15,423 bases of DNA. Origin: an uncultured Oxalobacteraceae bacterium. GTDB lineage: Bacteria; Pseudomonadota; Gammaproteobacteria; Burkholderiales; Burkholderiaceae. This document shows, piece by piece, positions 14,437 through 15,423 of this stretch (positions are counted from its first letter, which is position 1; the number at the start of each line of letters is the position of its first letter). The notes below the pieces were generated by a model. The model was not told the DNA's origin, made no database searches, and saw nothing but the letters and a program-made list of their open reading frames with translations. A program made the position numbers and the translations under genes. The DNA lies in assembly GCA_946478765.1 (NCBI GenBank), contig CAMLDH010000065.1:1-15423 (forward strand). The letters are read 5' to 3'.

Positions 14437-15419
14437 CCGATCCCCACATCCAATCACCGGTGATCTTGTTCGTTGACGATGAAGCGACCGCGGTCAAATA
14501 TTTTCAACGGGCGATCGGTTCGCTGGCGGCGGTCGCGACGGCCGAATCGGTCGAAGAAGGCAAACGTGTGCTGGATGCCCATGCGGACACGATCGCCGTG
14601 CTGGTATCCGATCAGCGCATGCCGGGCGCGTACGGCAACGAGTTGCTGTTTTACGCACGGGATCGCTACCCGCACATCGTGCGGATTCTGACGACGGCCT
14701 ATTCGGAACTGGAACATACCGTTGAAGCCGTCAACCAGGGGCAGATCCATCGCTACATTCAAAAGCCGTGGGAAATAACCGCCCTCAGGATGGAACTGAA
14801 ACAAGCGCTCGATCTGGCGAAGCTGCGCAAGGAACATGCGCAACTACTGCGGGAGAAATTACTGATTCGGCAAAAGCAGACCGTGTCGAATCGCATCGGC
14901 ACGGTTTATACGCTGTGCGCCAGCCTTGCCGAACCGGAGCATGTTCTGCCGGTTGAGGCTTATCTTTCCGCTGCATTGACGGTTGGCGTCACGCCGCCCG
15001 AACCGGATTGGCTGTTGATGGACTATGCCGATTTGATCAGCGCAGAAGCTTTCCGCAGCGGCGCCTTCGGAAGCGCGGTGCGCGGACAGTTCGCAGCAAT
15101 GGAACAACAGCATCCGGAACACACGGTGGAACAAGCGATTGAAATGCTATCGACGGTGTTCGGCGACACACTCAAGCCCTGCGACGCCGGCGGTGTCGTG
15201 CTTCTTGACGAACGGCCTCTGACTGAATTCCTGGAAACGCCAAGCGATGCGCCGGTGTCGCCGCAGCATGCGTTCTGGCTGGCGTTCCTGCTCTGGCTGG
15301 GCAAGCGCGCCTGGTCAATGCAGGCGACCCGTACGGAACTCGGTCTTCAGTGCAAACTGGCGCAAGTCGCGGCGCCCATTACACCGGCGCAGCTCGCTGC
15401 GTGGGTCGAACAATTTTGA
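14433..15419 (+). CDS. phcQ: PhcQ-type response regulator without DNA-binding domain
   Basis: The protein has 328 residues and is complete; the stop is four bases before the window end. The receiver (about 9-125) has FVDDEA, Asp60 (VSDQRMPG), Thr88 (LTTAY) and Lys111 (IQKPW). These are at exactly the same positions as in PhcR, and both share the phrase YPHIVRIL, so the receivers are paralogues. A helical, charged linker (about 115-150, LRKEHAQLLREKLL) leads to a C-terminal domain (about 155-328) that I do not recognise. It shows no helix-turn-helix, GGDEF, EAL or kinase motif. In Ralstonia and Cupriavidus, PhcQ sits last in the operon and affects PhcA output, but its mechanism is poorly defined. 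The start is fixed by the ATGA overlap with phcR. Confidence 0.83.
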   Translation: MTDPHIQSPVILFVDDEATAVKYFQRAIGSLAAVATAESVEEGKRVLDAHADTIAVLVSDQRMPGAYGNELLFYARDRYPHIVRILTTAYSELEHTVEAVNQGQIHRYIQKPWEITALRMELKQALDLAKLRKEHAQLLREKLLIRQKQTVSNRIGTVYTLCASLAEPEHVLPVEAYLSAALTVGVTPPEPDWLLMDYADLISAEAFRSGAFGSAVRGQFAAMEQQHPEHTVEQAIEMLSTVFGDTLKPCDAGGVVLLDERPLTEFLETPSDAPVSPQHAFWLAFLLWLGKRAWSMQATRTELGLQCKLAQVAAPITPAQLAAWVEQF

Positions 15420-15423
15420 CGAG

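Overview
The window reads as the chromosome of a betaproteobacterium of the Burkholderiales, most likely the Oxalobacteraceae. This rests on the protein families, a GC content of about 57% in the housekeeping genes, the dnaX-ybaB-recR gene order, and a phcBSRQ-type quorum-sensing operon of the kind known from Ralstonia and Cupriavidus. No rRNA, tRNA, CRISPR array or transposase gene was recognised.

Left part (1-5770). The 3' end of a MocR/PdxR-type regulator gene enters from the left edge. It is followed by a 296-bp non-coding element bounded by 30-31-bp inverted repeats and packed with palindromes and a G-quadruplex motif. A class III CoA-transferase gene runs towards it on the minus strand and takes its stop codon from one of the inverted repeats. 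Then comes the minus-strand DNA-metabolism cluster dnaX -> ybaB -> recR (clamp loader tau/gamma, nucleoid protein, recombination mediator). It has a REPIN-like inverted repeat between ybaB and recR, and inside dnaX an A9 tract placed so that slippage would yield a truncated gamma subunit.

Middle part (5771-10558). An AidB-type acyl-CoA dehydrogenase gene is followed by a roughly 2.8-kb segment that looks acquired. The segment holds a DMT/EamA exporter gene translationally coupled to a truncated PP-loop ATPase fragment, a divergent LysR regulator gene, and at its far end a degenerate second copy of an internal piece of the acyl-CoA dehydrogenase gene ending in the same 11-bp 3' tail. The simplest reading is that this DNA was inserted between the acyl-CoA dehydrogenase gene and the operon to its right, leaving a partial direct repeat.

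Right part (10559-15419). Four tightly packed plus-strand genes form a complete phcB-phcS-phcR-phcQ operon. PhcB is a SAM-dependent methyltransferase proposed to make a 3-hydroxy fatty acid methyl ester signal. PhcS is a six-helix membrane histidine kinase that would sense it. PhcR is a response regulator whose output domain is itself a histidine kinase. PhcQ is a second response regulator with an unrecognised C-terminal domain. In Ralstonia this cascade controls the LysR-type master regulator PhcA, which is not in this window. GC content steps up inside phcS, at the linker between the membrane sensor and the kinase core. This suggests that the signal-making and signal-sensing parts have a different history from the rest. 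The phcB leader carries three separate dyad symmetries and a candidate promoter.
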